Under the pieces are notes generated by a model. That model saw only the letters and a list, made by a program, of their open reading frames with translations, was not told where the DNA came from and searched no databases. The position numbers and the translations under genes are program-made. Below, one piece after another: positions 27,261-37,380 of a stretch of 64,000 nucleotides of DNA. Source of the DNA: Burkholderia sp052045245 (GTDB taxonomy: Bacteria; Pseudomonadota; Gammaproteobacteria; Burkholderiales; Burkholderiaceae); assembly GCF_052045245.1 (NCBI RefSeq), contig NZ_JBQEON010000013.1, positions 95,680 through 159,679 on the forward strand, in the 5' to 3' direction. Numbering within the stretch: the first letter of the stretch is position 1; each line of letters opens with the position of its first letter.

Positions 27261-28082
27261 ATGGACACGCCGCATCCGCCGATGACTGCCCCGATTGCCG
27301 AAACGGAACCTGAAACCGAAACCGTCGCCGAGCCGCGCGCATCGCGCGTGCAGCGGCCGGTCGCGCTCGTCACCGGATCGACGTCGGGAATCGGCGCGGC
27401 CATCGCGCGACGCCTGGCGGCGGACGGCTATGCGGTGATCCTGCATTCGCGCAGTTCCGCCGACACGGGCCGCGCGATGGCGCGCGAACTTGGCGCGGCC
27501 TACGTGCAGGCCGATCTCGCGGACGATGCGCAGCGCGTGCGCCTGATCCGCGATGCGCTCGCGGTGCACGGCCGGCTCGACGTGCTGGTCAACAACGCGG
27601 GCGTCAGCCGCGTGATTCCGCATGACGATCTCGCCGCCGCGACGCCCGACGTGTGGCGCGAGATGCACGAGATCAACGTGATCGCGCCGTTCCGGCTCGT
27701 CGCCGAAGCGCAGTCCGCGCTGCTCGAAGCGGCGTCGAGCGGGCGCGCCGGGTGTGTGATCAACGTCAGCTCGCATGCGGGCGTGCGGCCGAAAGGCGCG
27801 TCGATCCCGTACGCGGCGGCGAAGGCGGCGCTCAATCACACGACGCGCTTGCTCGCGCGCACGCTCGCGCCGGCGATCCGCGTCAATGCGGTGGCGCCGG
27901 GGCTCGTCGATACGCCGCTGACCGCCGACTGGACCGGCGCGCAGCAGCTCTGGCGCGAGCGTGCGCCGATGCGCCGCGCGGCGACGCCCGAGGACGTCGC
28001 GCAGACGGTCGCGATGCTCGTCGCGTCCGATTACGTGACGGGCGAGATCGTGATGCTCGACGGGGGAATGAACCTGACGTGA
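27261..28082 (+). CDS. Short-chain dehydrogenase/reductase
   Basis: 273-residue classical SDR with an N-terminal Glu/Thr-rich extension of about 33 residues. Cofactor motif TGSTSGIGAAIA, NNAG at about 112, catalytic Ser in INVSSHAG, and YAAAK with Tyr and Lys. The C-terminal YVTGEIVMLDGGMNLT ending is typical. It probably reduces a ketone with NAD(P)H; substrate unknown. It starts 34 bp after the cupin gene, so the two may be co-transcribed. Confidence 0.87.
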   Translation: MDTPHPPMTAPIAETEPETETVAEPRASRVQRPVALVTGSTSGIGAAIARRLAADGYAVILHSRSSADTGRAMARELGAAYVQADLADDAQRVRLIRDALAVHGRLDVLVNNAGVSRVIPHDDLAAATPDVWREMHEINVIAPFRLVAEAQSALLEAASSGRAGCVINVSSHAGVRPKGASIPYAAAKAALNHTTRLLARTLAPAIRVNAVAPGLVDTPLTADWTGAQQLWRERAPMRRAATPEDVAQTVAMLVASDYVTGEIVMLDGGMNLT

Positions 28083-28206
28083 CGGGGCGCGGCCGGTGCG
28101 GCCGGTACGGTGAGCCGGCGCGGCGACCTCGTGCCGGCGTCATGCGCGCCAGCGCCGCCGCCTGCCGGTTTTGCCTGTCGATTTCCCCGTTCAGCGATCT
28201 CGTGAG

Positions 28207-28986
28207 TCAGCCGAGATTCGACCGCAGCCGCGCGAGCGCCTGATCATGCGTGCGTTCGAACTTCAGCGGCGTGACCGCGACATAGCCTTCGCCGAGCGCG
28301 ACCGTTTCCGAATCCGCATCGTCGTCGCGCGGTGCGCGCGTCAGTTTCAGCCAGTGGTATTCGAGGTCGCGCGGATCGCGCCCCGACACGATGTCGACAC
28401 CCTGCAGCGTGCCGGCGCCCTGGTTCGTCACCTTCAGGCCGCGCACGCCGTCGGCCGGCCGCGGCGGGAAATTCACGTTGAGGCACGCGTCGCTGTCCCA
28501 GCCGGCTTCGACGAGCCGGCGAATCACGTCCGGCGCATGCGTGAGCGCCGTATTCCACGGCACCGCGTTGCGGTCGCTGAACGCCTGGCTCAGCGCGATC
28601 GCCGGCACGCCGACCAGCATGCTCGTCATCGCGGCGCCGACCGTGCCGGAGAACACCGTTTCGGTGCCGAGGTTCGCGCCGCGATTCACGCCGGACAGCA
28701 CGAAGTCGGGCCGGGCGCCCTTCATCAGGTGGCTGACCGCGATCGCGACGCAATCGCCCGGCGTGCCGCGCACGGCGAAGCGGCGCTCGCCCTTGCGATG
28801 CACGCGCAGCGGTTCGTGCAGGCTCAGCGAATGCGACGTGCCGCTCTGGTCTTCCGCCGGCGCGACGATCCAGACTTCGCGCGCCAGTTGCGTGGCGACC
28901 TGTTCGAGCACTTCAAGGCCGGGGGCGTCGAATCCGTCGTCGTTGGTGAGCAGGACGCGGTCGAACAGCGGGCGGGTTTCTTGCAT
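28207..28986 (-). CDS. surE: SurE-like 5'/3'-nucleotidase
   Basis: 259-residue SurE family phosphatase. The N-terminal metal site LLTNDDGFDAPGL and the later SGVNRGANLGTETVFSGTVG loop are intact; both bind the divalent metal and phosphate. It dephosphorylates nucleoside monophosphates or polyphosphate. It stands alone rather than in the usual surE-pcm-rpoS group, so it may be a second SurE paralogue of the organism. Confidence 0.9.
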   Translation of the reverse strand: MQETRPLFDRVLLTNDDGFDAPGLEVLEQVATQLAREVWIVAPAEDQSGTSHSLSLHEPLRVHRKGERRFAVRGTPGDCVAIAVSHLMKGARPDFVLSGVNRGANLGTETVFSGTVGAAMTSMLVGVPAIALSQAFSDRNAVPWNTALTHAPDVIRRLVEAGWDSDACLNVNFPPRPADGVRGLKVTNQGAGTLQGVDIVSGRDPRDLEYHWLKLTRAPRDDDADSETVALGEGYVAVTPLKFERTHDQALARLRSNLG

Positions 28987-29107
28987 CGGGACGATCCTCG
29001 CAGGGTGGCAATCAGAGGGAAAGGCATCGCGGGTACACCCGCAAGGCTAGCATTCCGTCGTGACGCGTGTCGTGCCGAGCCACGCCGCGCGCGGCCCGCA
29101 CATGCAA

Positions 29108-29132
29108 GAACGGGCGCATCGCGCGCCCGTTC
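29108..29132 (-). terminator. Hairpin downstream of azlCD
   Basis: Perfect 10-bp stem (GAACGGGCGC / GCGCCCGTTC) with loop ATCGC, 48 bases past the azlD stop. There is only a short T-tract, so termination is plausible rather than certain. Confidence 0.5.
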
Positions 29133-29180
29133 CCTGGTTCATCTGCCGCCCGTGCAGCGGGCCGCAACCGCGTATCCGCG

Positions 29181-29483
29181 TTACCCGAGCACATGCCGCA
29201 GCACGCCGGCCGACACCACGCCGACGATCACGGTCGGCAGGATCGACAGGCGCGTCGCCGCGATCAGCGTGACGGCGAGCGCGAGCAGGTCGGCCGGGCG
29301 CGTCGACACGAACGCCGGTGCGATCACCGAGATCAGCACGCAACCGGGCACGTTCTCCATCACCGACGCCATCCGCGGGCTCAGCGTGCGGTTGCGCAGC
29401 AGCACGTAGCCGAGCACGCGCGACAGGTAGGTCGTCGACGCCATCAGCACGATGGTCGCCACCGTCGCGAAATCAGGCAGCAT
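29181..29483 (-). CDS. azlD: AzlD small subunit of amino acid exporter
   Basis: 100-residue membrane protein with about four hydrophobic segments. The segments STTYLSRVLGYVLL and VMENVPGCVLISVIAPAF fit AzlD (YgaH) family. With AzlC it forms an exporter for branched-chain amino acids or related compounds. It overlaps the end of azlC by 11 bases. Length is standard. Confidence 0.88.
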   Translation of the reverse strand: MLPDFATVATIVLMASTTYLSRVLGYVLLRNRTLSPRMASVMENVPGCVLISVIAPAFVSTRPADLLALAVTLIAATRLSILPTVIVGVVSAGVLRHVLG

Positions 29484-30210
29484 CGCGCGGCTCCCACAGC
29501 AGCGCGGCGATCAGGCCCGCGCACGCGCCGGCCGGGACGTACCACGCGCCGGGCAGCGCCAGATGCGTGGCCGCCGCGACGACGAGGCTCACGAACCACG
29601 GACGGCTCGTGCGCATGCCTTTCCACATCCCGCGCAGCAGCACCAGAAACACGGCCGTGAACGCCATGTCGAAGCCGTACTGCTCGACGTTGCCGATCGT
29701 CGGGCCGACCGCCGCGCCGAGCGTGGTCATCGAGATCCAGGTCAGGTAGAGCCCGCTACAGATGCCCGCGTAATAGGGGGCGCTGATGTGCGTGGCCGAG
29801 CGCGAGCGGGCGTCGGCGAGCGACATCGCCCAGCTTTCGTCGCACATGAAAAACAGCGCGGCGAATGCGCGGCGGCGCGGCAGGCGCCGGATATAGGGCG
29901 CGAAGGCCGCACCCATCAGGATGTGGCGCGAATTCACGAGGAACGACATCGCGACGATCAGCGCGATGTGCGGCGGCGATGTCCACAGATGGATCGCCGC
30001 GAATTCGGAACCGCCGCCGAAGTTCAGGCCCGTCATCATCGGGACCTCGAACAGGCTCAGCCCTTTTTGCGCGGCTTGCGCGCCGAGCACGAGCGCGAAC
30101 GGCACGAAACCCAGCATGACGGGCAGCGCCGCGCGCAATCCGCGACCCATCTCGGCGACATAGGCGGGCTTGTCGCGAAGCCCGGACGACGTTGAAACGC
30201 TACTGCTCAT
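29473..30210 (-). CDS. azlC: AzlC-family branched-chain amino acid exporter, large subunit
   Basis: 245-residue inner-membrane protein with about seven segments. Family regions: GLRAALPVMLGFVPFALVLG, the FGGGSEFAAIHLW loop and MSFLVNSRHILMGAAFAPYI. A strong AAGGAGGAG box precedes the ATG. The divergent Lrp-type gene at 30336 most likely regulates it, as with other AzlCD/YgaZH systems. Confidence 0.9.
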   Translation of the reverse strand: MSSSVSTSSGLRDKPAYVAEMGRGLRAALPVMLGFVPFALVLGAQAAQKGLSLFEVPMMTGLNFGGGSEFAAIHLWTSPPHIALIVAMSFLVNSRHILMGAAFAPYIRRLPRRRAFAALFFMCDESWAMSLADARSRSATHISAPYYAGICSGLYLTWISMTTLGAAVGPTIGNVEQYGFDMAFTAVFLVLLRGMWKGMRTSRPWFVSLVVAAATHLALPGAWYVPAGACAGLIAALLWEPRDAA

Positions 30211-30335
30211 TACTCCTCCTTAGGGGAGTAGGATTGTCTGCTTTTTTGACTCGAATCGGGTTGCGTTGTGGCCAGATCTTGCGGAGAATTTGGCATTGAA
30301 CGCATGATTCACGATTTTTTTGGAATTGGATGCCA

Positions 30336-30794
30336 ATGAAGCTTGACGCTATCGACCGCCGGATCCTGAGCGCGCTGCAGCGCGACGGCCGCATGCAGAA
30401 CGTGGAGCTCGCGCACGAGGTCGGGCTGTCGCCGTCGCCGTGCCTGCGGCGCGTGCGGTTGCTCGAGGAGGCGGGGGTGATCGAGAAATACGTGGCCGTG
30501 CTGAATCCGGCGAAGGTCGGCAAGGGGCTGACGATCTTCACGCGCGTATGGCTGAAGGGGCAGGACGCGGAATCCGTGAACCGCTTCGCCGACGCGGTCC
30601 AGCAGATGCCCGAAGTGGTCGAATGCCACCTGATGGCCGGCGACTGCGATTTCCTGCTGCGCGTGGTGGCGGCCGACATCGACGACTACCGGCGCTTCCA
30701 GATGGAGACCCTGACGCGCATTCCGGGCGTGTTGAGCGTGAAGACCGACATCCCGATGCAGAAGGTCAAGCTCACGTCGGCGCTGCCGACGTAA
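30336..30794 (+). CDS. Lrp/AsnC-family regulator, divergent from azlCD
   Basis: 152-residue Lrp family protein. HTH: KLDAIDRRILSALQRDGR, then VGLSPSPCLRRVRLLEEAGV. RAM domain: EVVECHLMAGDCDFLLRVVA. Two in-frame ATGs (30330 and 30336) are equally placed relative to GGA boxes; the second gives the usual family N-terminus. It probably senses a branched-chain amino acid and controls azlCD across the 120-bp AT-rich divergent region. Confidence 0.9.
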   Translation: MKLDAIDRRILSALQRDGRMQNVELAHEVGLSPSPCLRRVRLLEEAGVIEKYVAVLNPAKVGKGLTIFTRVWLKGQDAESVNRFADAVQQMPEVVECHLMAGDCDFLLRVVAADIDDYRRFQMETLTRIPGVLSVKTDIPMQKVKLTSALPT

Positions 30795-31013
30795 CGCGGC
30801 GCGGGGCCGTCACGACGATCCGGCCCGTGGTCACCGGCCGGTGACAATCGCCCGATACACTGACGGAACCCGCCGTTTTGCCGTGCACCGGTGGCAGCAC
30901 GGCGCGACATCGATGTGCAAGCAACTAACGGTCAACCGCGAGGCGAACGGCGCACCCGCGCGCAGCGCGCGATGCGATCCGCCCGGCGGTGCATTTCTCT
31001 TGTCGAGCCTTTC

Positions 31014-31583
31014 ATGCAGCCATTCAACACGCCGTGGAATTCGCTGGAAATCGTCAAGCTCGTGCTCGGCGTGCTGACGCCCTTGTCGGTCGCGTGTCTC
31101 GGCTGGCTCGTCGCGCGCCGGCTGAAGCGGCTCGAACTCGTGCAGTGGACCAACCAGCGGCTGATCGAGAAGCGGCTCACGCTGTACGACACGGTCGCGC
31201 CGCAGCTCAATGCGCTGTTGTGTTTCTACACGTGGATCGGCTACTGGAAGGACATCTCGCCGGACGACGTGATCCGCGCGAAGCGCGAACTCGACCGCAC
31301 GTTTCACATCTACCGCTACCTGTTCGACGACGACGTGTACGACGCGTATCACACGTTCATCCACGCGCTGTTCGAGATGCATACGGGGCCGGGGCGCGAT
31401 GCGCGGATCCGTTCGCTGATCCAGGCGCCGGACGGCGACCGCAGCGTGCACGGTACGTATGAATGGAAGCCGGCGTGGGCCGAGCGGTTCTCGACCGCGG
31501 ACGTCGTGTCGAAGGACGACGTGGTGCGGCATTACACGCGGCTGATGGAGCGGCTGCGCGTCGCGCTCGGCGCCAATCGCTGA
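31014..31583 (+). CDS. Hypothetical membrane-anchored protein
   Basis: 189 residues from the ATG at 31014. One N-terminal transmembrane helix (EIVKLVLGVLTPLSVACLGW) is followed by a basic stretch and a helical cytoplasmic domain with many aromatic residues (LLCFYTWIGYWKDISPDD, TFHIYRYLFDDDVYDAYHTF). Longer in-frame starts upstream put a basic non-membrane segment before the helix and are rejected. No family recognised. It is convergent with the nitrate operon. Confidence 0.65.
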   Translation: MQPFNTPWNSLEIVKLVLGVLTPLSVACLGWLVARRLKRLELVQWTNQRLIEKRLTLYDTVAPQLNALLCFYTWIGYWKDISPDDVIRAKRELDRTFHIYRYLFDDDVYDAYHTFIHALFEMHTGPGRDARIRSLIQAPDGDRSVHGTYEWKPAWAERFSTADVVSKDDVVRHYTRLMERLRVALGANR

Positions 31584-31661
31584 CGCTCGCGCACGCGCTC
31601 GGGGCATCGGTAGCGGAATTCGCTACCCGGCGGCGCGGATTGCTCCTCTCGCGTGAGCCCG

Positions 31662-34499
31662 CTACGACACGACCGCCTCCGCACTCATCCGCCGCAGCTC
31701 GGGCACGCACGAGCCGCACTGCGTGCCGCATTTGAGTTGTGCCTGCAAGCCGGCGAACCGCTCCGCCGGCGTCGCGCCTGCCGGGCACGCCGACAACACC
31801 GTACGGATCTCGCGCTCGCTGACGCCCACGCAATTGCAGACCGCGCGGCCACGTGCGGGCGCCGCCTGCAACGGCACGCGCCCGGCGAACAACAGCATCC
31901 GGCCGATCGCGCCGACGCCGGTGCCGCTGTCGACGTAGTCGCGCAGCACGGCGGCGCTGTCCTCGGTTGCGCCGGCCGCGCCCGACACGGAAAACGCCGT
32001 CAGCGCACCGTCGACCACGCGTATGCGGCGGGCGGTGCCGCGCCGTGCGTCGCCGTAGCTCATCACGTCGATCGCATGGTCGGGCAGGCCGAGCAGTGCC
32101 TCGACTTCGCGTTGCAACTCGATCGGTACCGGCTCGTAGGCCGCCGCGCGCCATGCGAGTCCGCCGCCGGCGTCGTCGCCGAACGGCACGCAACTCGCGT
32201 ACGGGAATCGCGCAAACAGCGCACGCACGTCGCGCTGCCGCGCCAGCAGTTCGTCTGCGGCCAGGCGTGCGGCGATCAGCCAGCGCCACGGCAGGTCGGC
32301 CTTCAGCAACTTGATTGCCGCGTGCTTCAGTTCCGGCTGACGCGAGTGCGGGTCCAGCGCGGCGGACGTCACCGTATTGACGCCGGCGCCGATGCGATTG
32401 CCGGCCACGCCGGACACGAATTCGTCGCCCCAGTGCATCGGCGTGAACGCCTGTCCGGGCAAGATCGCGTCGTCGGCACGCGCGGGCAGCAGCATGCTGC
32501 CGCGGCGCGACGTCAGGTGCACGAAGTCGTGCGGGCCGATGCCGAGGCGTGCGCAGTCCGCGGGGTTCAGGTCGACGCTCGGCGCCGGGGCATGCGAGAA
32601 CAGTTTCGGCACGCTGCCCGTGCGGCTGCAGCCGTGCCACTGGTCGCGCAAGCGGCCGGTCGTCAGCGCGAAGCGAAAGCGCGAATCGACGGGCTCCGCG
32701 ACCGGCTGGTACGGGGTCGCGATGAAACGGGCGCGGCCGTCGGCCGTGGGAAACCGGCCGTCGGCGTAAAGGCGCGCGGCACCGTGCGGCGCGCCCGCCG
32801 GAAACGGCCATTGCTGCGGGCCGTCGGACTCGAGCCGCGGCCACGACAGTCCGCCGATGTCGCAATCGCGCCCGGCGGTCGTCGCGCGATGCTCGTTCCA
32901 CACGGCTTCCGTGTCCGCATACGGAAACAGCGTGGCCCGGCCCGGCGTGAGCCGGGCCTCCAGCCGCCGGCCGACCTCGGCGGCGATCCGCCAGTCCGCG
33001 CGCGCGTCGCCGTACGGTTCGACGGCCGCCCGCACGCGCGAGATGCGCCGCTCCGAATTGGTGACGGTGCCTTCCTTCTCGCCCCACGTGGCGGCCGGCA
33101 GCAGCACGTCGGCATACGGTGCGGTACCGGTATGCGCATACGCGTCCTGCAGCACGACGAATTCTGCGCGGGCGAGCCCCGCGCGCACGGCCGCCTGGTT
33201 CGGCAGCGAATGCGCCGGGTTCGTGCAGACGATCCACACGGCCTTGAGCTCGCCCGCGGCGAGCCGGTCGAACATCTCGACCGCCGTCAGGCCGGGCTGC
33301 GCCGGCACGTCGTCGACGCCCCACAGGCGCGCGATCTCGGCGCGATCGTCCGGGTTCGCGAGATCGCGATGCGCGGACGCGAGCGTCGCCATCCCGCCCA
33401 CTTCGCGGCCGCCCATCGCGTTCGGCTGCCCGGTCAGCGAGAACGGCCCCGCGCCGGGCTTGCCGATCTGGCCGCTGGCCAGATGCAGGTTGATCAGCGC
33501 GACGTTCTTGTGCGAGCCGTCCGCCGACTGGTTCAGCCCCTGGCAGTATAGCGACAGCGACGGGCCGTCGGCGAACCAGCGCGCGGCGGTCACGATGTCG
33601 TCGGCGCGCAGCCCGCAGACTTGCGCCGCAACCGCCGGCGACCATTCGCGCACGCTGTCGCGCACCGCGTCGAAGCCGTTCGTGTGCGCGTCGATGAACG
33701 CGCGGTCGAGTGACCCGTCCCACACCAGCACGTGCAGCATCGCGTTGAACAGCGCGACGTCGGTGCCGGGCTGCAGCGCGAGGTGCAGCGTCGCGTCGCT
33801 CGCGGAATCGGTGCGGCGCGGATCGGCGACGATCACCTTCATCGCCGGATTGCGCTCGCGCGCGGCTTCGAGCCGGCGGTACAGGATCGGATGCGCGAAC
33901 GCCGGGTTCGCGCCGGCGATCAGCACCGTGCCCGCGTGTTCGAGGTCGTCGTAGCTGCACGGCGGCGCGTCCGCGCCGAGCGACTTCTTGTAGCCGACCA
34001 CGGCCGAGCTCATGCACAGCCGCGAATTCGAGTCGATGTTGTTGGTGCCGATCAAGCCCTTCGCGAGCTTGTTGAACACGTAGTAGTCTTCGGTGAGCAA
34101 CTGGCCGGAGACATAGAAGCCGACCGCGTCGCGGCCGTGCTGCTCGACGATCCGGGCGAAGCGCGCGGCGACGTGGTCGAGCGCGTCGTCCCACGACACG
34201 CGCGTGCGCGCCGCGTCGCGCACGTGCCGCAGTTCGGGATGCGTCGCACGCGTTTGCGCATAGCGCTCGGGCGCGGCGGTCAGGTGCAGCGTGCTGCCCT
34301 TCGAGCACAGCCGGCCGAAGTTCGCCGGATGATCGGGGTCGCCGCGCACGCCGACGATCCTGCGTTGTCCGTCGCCGTCGCCGCGCGTCTGGATGATCAC
34401 GCCGCAGCCGACACCGCAGTAGCAGCAGGTCGAATGCGTTTCGCGCAGGTCCGCGTCGGCGTGCGCGTCGCGATCGAGTGCTGCCGCCAGTTCCGTCAT
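31662..34499 (-). CDS. nasA: Assimilatory nitrate reductase, catalytic subunit
   Basis: 945-residue molybdopterin enzyme that reduces nitrate to nitrite in the cytoplasm. An N-terminal [4Fe-4S] site is visible (CCYCGVGCGV and later LCSKG). The bis-MGD binding body includes SNSRLCMSSAVVGYK. The C-terminus carries a BFD-like [2Fe-2S] domain (CNCVGVSE and CGTQCGSC), as in NasA/NasC enzymes. The start at 34499 overlaps the nirD stop as ATGA. It is the last gene of the nitrate operon. Confidence 0.9.
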   Translation of the reverse strand: MTELAAALDRDAHADADLRETHSTCCYCGVGCGVIIQTRGDGDGQRRIVGVRGDPDHPANFGRLCSKGSTLHLTAAPERYAQTRATHPELRHVRDAARTRVSWDDALDHVAARFARIVEQHGRDAVGFYVSGQLLTEDYYVFNKLAKGLIGTNNIDSNSRLCMSSAVVGYKKSLGADAPPCSYDDLEHAGTVLIAGANPAFAHPILYRRLEAARERNPAMKVIVADPRRTDSASDATLHLALQPGTDVALFNAMLHVLVWDGSLDRAFIDAHTNGFDAVRDSVREWSPAVAAQVCGLRADDIVTAARWFADGPSLSLYCQGLNQSADGSHKNVALINLHLASGQIGKPGAGPFSLTGQPNAMGGREVGGMATLASAHRDLANPDDRAEIARLWGVDDVPAQPGLTAVEMFDRLAAGELKAVWIVCTNPAHSLPNQAAVRAGLARAEFVVLQDAYAHTGTAPYADVLLPAATWGEKEGTVTNSERRISRVRAAVEPYGDARADWRIAAEVGRRLEARLTPGRATLFPYADTEAVWNEHRATTAGRDCDIGGLSWPRLESDGPQQWPFPAGAPHGAARLYADGRFPTADGRARFIATPYQPVAEPVDSRFRFALTTGRLRDQWHGCSRTGSVPKLFSHAPAPSVDLNPADCARLGIGPHDFVHLTSRRGSMLLPARADDAILPGQAFTPMHWGDEFVSGVAGNRIGAGVNTVTSAALDPHSRQPELKHAAIKLLKADLPWRWLIAARLAADELLARQRDVRALFARFPYASCVPFGDDAGGGLAWRAAAYEPVPIELQREVEALLGLPDHAIDVMSYGDARRGTARRIRVVDGALTAFSVSGAAGATEDSAAVLRDYVDSGTGVGAIGRMLLFAGRVPLQAAPARGRAVCNCVGVSEREIRTVLSACPAGATPAERFAGLQAQLKCGTQCGSCVPELRRMSAEAVVS

Positions 34500-34894
34500 G
34501 CAGCGTGTCCCGGTTCGGTGCACGCGGGTGCGCCGGATGCGTCGTCGCCGATCGCGAGCGACGCGAGTTCGCTGCGCCTGAGCAGCACCGCGTCGCCGTC
34601 GCACGCGACGCTGAACACGGGCGTGCAGCCGTCGTCGGGCGGCAGTGCGCAGCCGTTGCCGAACGCGACGTTGAAGCCGTGCAGCGGACACGTCACCTGT
34701 TCGCCGTGCACGATCCCCTGCGACAGCGGGCCGCCGCGATGCGGACAGCGGTCGAGCAGCGCGAACACGCGGTCGCCCGCGGTGCGAAACAGCGCGACGG
34801 GCGCGCCTTCGGTCCGCTTGACGACCCGCGCGCCGAGCGGGGGAATGTCGTCGATCCGGCAGACTGCGATCCAGTCGGGTTCGAAAGTGGTCAT
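34496..34894 (-). CDS. nirD: Nitrite reductase small subunit NirD
   Basis: 132-residue Rieske-fold protein. The cluster ligands are present: CPHRGGPLSQG and CPLHGFNV, so unlike some NirD proteins this one should bind a [2Fe-2S] cluster. It is the partner of NirB in NADH-dependent nitrite reduction. The start at 34894 is 35 bp past the nirB stop. Confidence 0.88.
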   Translation of the reverse strand: MTTFEPDWIAVCRIDDIPPLGARVVKRTEGAPVALFRTAGDRVFALLDRCPHRGGPLSQGIVHGEQVTCPLHGFNVAFGNGCALPPDDGCTPVFSVACDGDAVLLRRSELASLAIGDDASGAPACTEPGHAA

Positions 34895-34929
34895 CGTAGG
34901 GCTTCCTGGCGGTGGCAGTGACGGCCGCG

Positions 34930-37380
34930 TCAGCGGCCGGCCGTCTCGACGGCGATCGGGGTGAACTGGCGCAGGTCGACCTGCGCGTCGTCGGTGTCGT
35001 GCCACGGATCAGGCTCGTCCTTCAGCGCGAACTGCAGGCGTTCCCACAGCGCCGCGCGGTTGCCGGCATCGTCCAGCACGCGCGCCTTCACGTAGTCGAG
35101 GCCGACGCGCTCGAGGTAGTGCACGGTGCGCTCCAGATACCAGCCTTCCTCGCGATAGAGCTGCAGGAAGGCGCCCGCGTATTCGAGCACTTCCTCGTGC
35201 GTCTTCACCTTGCAGAAGAATTGCGCGACCTCGGTCTTGATCCCGCCGTTGCCGCCGACGTAGATTTCCCAACCGGAATCGACGCCGATCACGCCGACGT
35301 CCTTGATCCCCGATTCCGCGCAGTTGCGCGGGCAGCCCGACACCGCGAGCTTGACCTTGTGCGGCGCGTACATCCGCCACAGCGCGCGTTCGAGCTGCTG
35401 GCCCATCAGCGTCGAATCCTGCGTGCCGAAGCGGCACCATTCCGAGCCGACGCAGGTCTTCACGGTGCGCAGCGCCTTCGCGTACGCGTGCCCGCTCGGC
35501 ATTCCGAGGTCGTGCCATACGCCCGGCAAGTCTTCCTTCTTCACGCCGAGCAGGTCGATGCGCTGCCCGCCCGTGACCTTGACGGTCGGAATCGCATACT
35601 TGTCGACGACGTCGGCGATGCGGCGCAGCTCGTCGGCGGTCGTCACGCCGCCCCACATGCGCGGTACGACCGAATAGGTGCCGTCCTTCTGGATGTTCGC
35701 GTGCGCGCGTTCGTTGATGAAGCGCGATTGCGGATCGTCCGTGGCTTCATGCGGCCAGGTGCTGATGCAGTAGTAATTGAGCGCCGGGCGGCAGGTCGAG
35801 CAGCCGTTCGGCGTGCGCCATTCGAGGAAGTGCATCGCGGCCGGCACCGACAGCAGCTTGTGCTCGCGAATCGCCGTGCGCACTTCCGCGTGCGTGCGGT
35901 CGGTGCAGCCGCAGACCGGCTTCGCCTTCGGCGACGCGGAATAGTCGCCGCCGAGCGTCGACATCACGATCTGCTCGACGAGGCCCGTGCACGAACCGCA
36001 CGACGCGGACGCCTTCGTGTGCTTGCGCACGTCCTCCAGCGTGAAGAGCCCCTTCTCCTTGATCGCGCTGACGATGGTGCCTTTGCAGACGCCGTTGCAG
36101 CCGCACACCTCGGCGGTGTCGGGCATCGCCGCCGCGTGCGTGACGCCGCTGTGCCCGGTGTCGCCGAGGCTCGTCTCGCCGAACATCAGCGTCTCGCGGA
36201 TGTCCGCGATGTTGCGGCCCTCGCGCAGCAGCTTGAAGTACCACGCGCCGTCGGCCGTGTCGCCGTACAGGCAGGCGCCGACGATCCGGTCTTCCTTGAC
36301 GACGATCTTCTTGTAGACGCCCGCGAGCGGATCGGACAGCGTGATGTCCTCGGTGCCTTCGCCGCCGAGGAAGTCGCCCGCGGAATAGAGATCGATGCCG
36401 GTGACCTTCAGCTTCGTCGACGTGACCGAGCCGGCATAGCGGCCGATGCCGAATTCCGCGAGATGGTTCGCCGCGACCTTGGCCTGCTCGAACAGCGGCG
36501 CGACGAGCCCGTACGCGATGCCGCGATGACTCGCGCATTCGCCGACCGCGTAGATGCGCGGATCGTAGGTCTGCATCGTGTCGCTCACGACGACGCCGCG
36601 ATTGCAGTAGAGCCCCGCGCTTTCCGCGAGTTCGGTGTTCGGCCGGATGCCGATCGCCATCACGACGAGATCGGCGTCGAGCGAATCGCCGTCGGCGAAG
36701 CGGACCGCGCGCACGCGCGTGCCGTCCGGGCCGTCGGCTTCCAGCGCGGCGGTCTGCTTCGACATCAGGAAAGCCAGGCCGCGCGCTTCCAGCGACTTGC
36801 GCAGCAATTCGCCCGCGGTGGCGTCGAGCTGCCGTTCCAGCAGCGTCGGCGCGAGGTGGACGACCGTGACGTCCATGCCGCGCAGTTTCAGGCCGTTGGC
36901 GGCTTCGAGGCCGAGCAGCCCGCCGCCGATCACGACCGCACGGCGATAGTGCGACGACGCATCGATCATCGCCTGCGTGTCGGCGATGTCGCGATAGCCG
37001 AGCACGCCGTCGAGCCCGATGCCGGGGATCGGCAGCATGAACGGGTTCGAGCCGGTCGCGAGCAGCAGGCGGTCGTACGGCGCCTCGGTGCCGTCGTCGG
37101 CGATCACGACCCGGCGCACGCGGTCGATCTTCACGACCTTGCGGCCGGTCAGCAGCGTCACGCCATGCTGCTCGTACCACGCGTAATCGTTCAGGACGAT
37201 CTGCTCGAGCGTCTGCTCGCCGGCGAGCACCGGCGACAGCAGGATCCGGTTGTAGTTCGGATGCGGCTCCGCACCGAACACCGTGACGTCGTACAGATCC
37301 GGGGCCAGCTTGAACAGTTCCTCGAGCGTGCGGACGCCCGCCATACCGTTGCCGACCATCACCAGTTTCAACTTCCGCAT
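34930..37380 (-). CDS. nirB: NADH-dependent nitrite reductase large subunit NirB
   Basis: 816-residue assimilatory nitrite reductase that reduces nitrite to ammonia. Domains: N-terminal FAD/NADH oxidoreductase (VMVGNGMAGVRTLEEL; second nucleotide site VIGGGLLGLEAA), BFD-like [2Fe-2S] (CGCNGVCKG, CGSCTG), and sulfite/nitrite reductase domains with siroheme/[4Fe-4S] cysteines (CVGSEWCRFG and SGCPRNCAES). The ATG at 37380 has AGGAGA seven bases upstream. Length is typical. Confidence 0.94.
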   Translation of the reverse strand: MRKLKLVMVGNGMAGVRTLEELFKLAPDLYDVTVFGAEPHPNYNRILLSPVLAGEQTLEQIVLNDYAWYEQHGVTLLTGRKVVKIDRVRRVVIADDGTEAPYDRLLLATGSNPFMLPIPGIGLDGVLGYRDIADTQAMIDASSHYRRAVVIGGGLLGLEAANGLKLRGMDVTVVHLAPTLLERQLDATAGELLRKSLEARGLAFLMSKQTAALEADGPDGTRVRAVRFADGDSLDADLVVMAIGIRPNTELAESAGLYCNRGVVVSDTMQTYDPRIYAVGECASHRGIAYGLVAPLFEQAKVAANHLAEFGIGRYAGSVTSTKLKVTGIDLYSAGDFLGGEGTEDITLSDPLAGVYKKIVVKEDRIVGACLYGDTADGAWYFKLLREGRNIADIRETLMFGETSLGDTGHSGVTHAAAMPDTAEVCGCNGVCKGTIVSAIKEKGLFTLEDVRKHTKASASCGSCTGLVEQIVMSTLGGDYSASPKAKPVCGCTDRTHAEVRTAIREHKLLSVPAAMHFLEWRTPNGCSTCRPALNYYCISTWPHEATDDPQSRFINERAHANIQKDGTYSVVPRMWGGVTTADELRRIADVVDKYAIPTVKVTGGQRIDLLGVKKEDLPGVWHDLGMPSGHAYAKALRTVKTCVGSEWCRFGTQDSTLMGQQLERALWRMYAPHKVKLAVSGCPRNCAESGIKDVGVIGVDSGWEIYVGGNGGIKTEVAQFFCKVKTHEEVLEYAGAFLQLYREEGWYLERTVHYLERVGLDYVKARVLDDAGNRAALWERLQFALKDEPDPWHDTDDAQVDLRQFTPIAVETAGR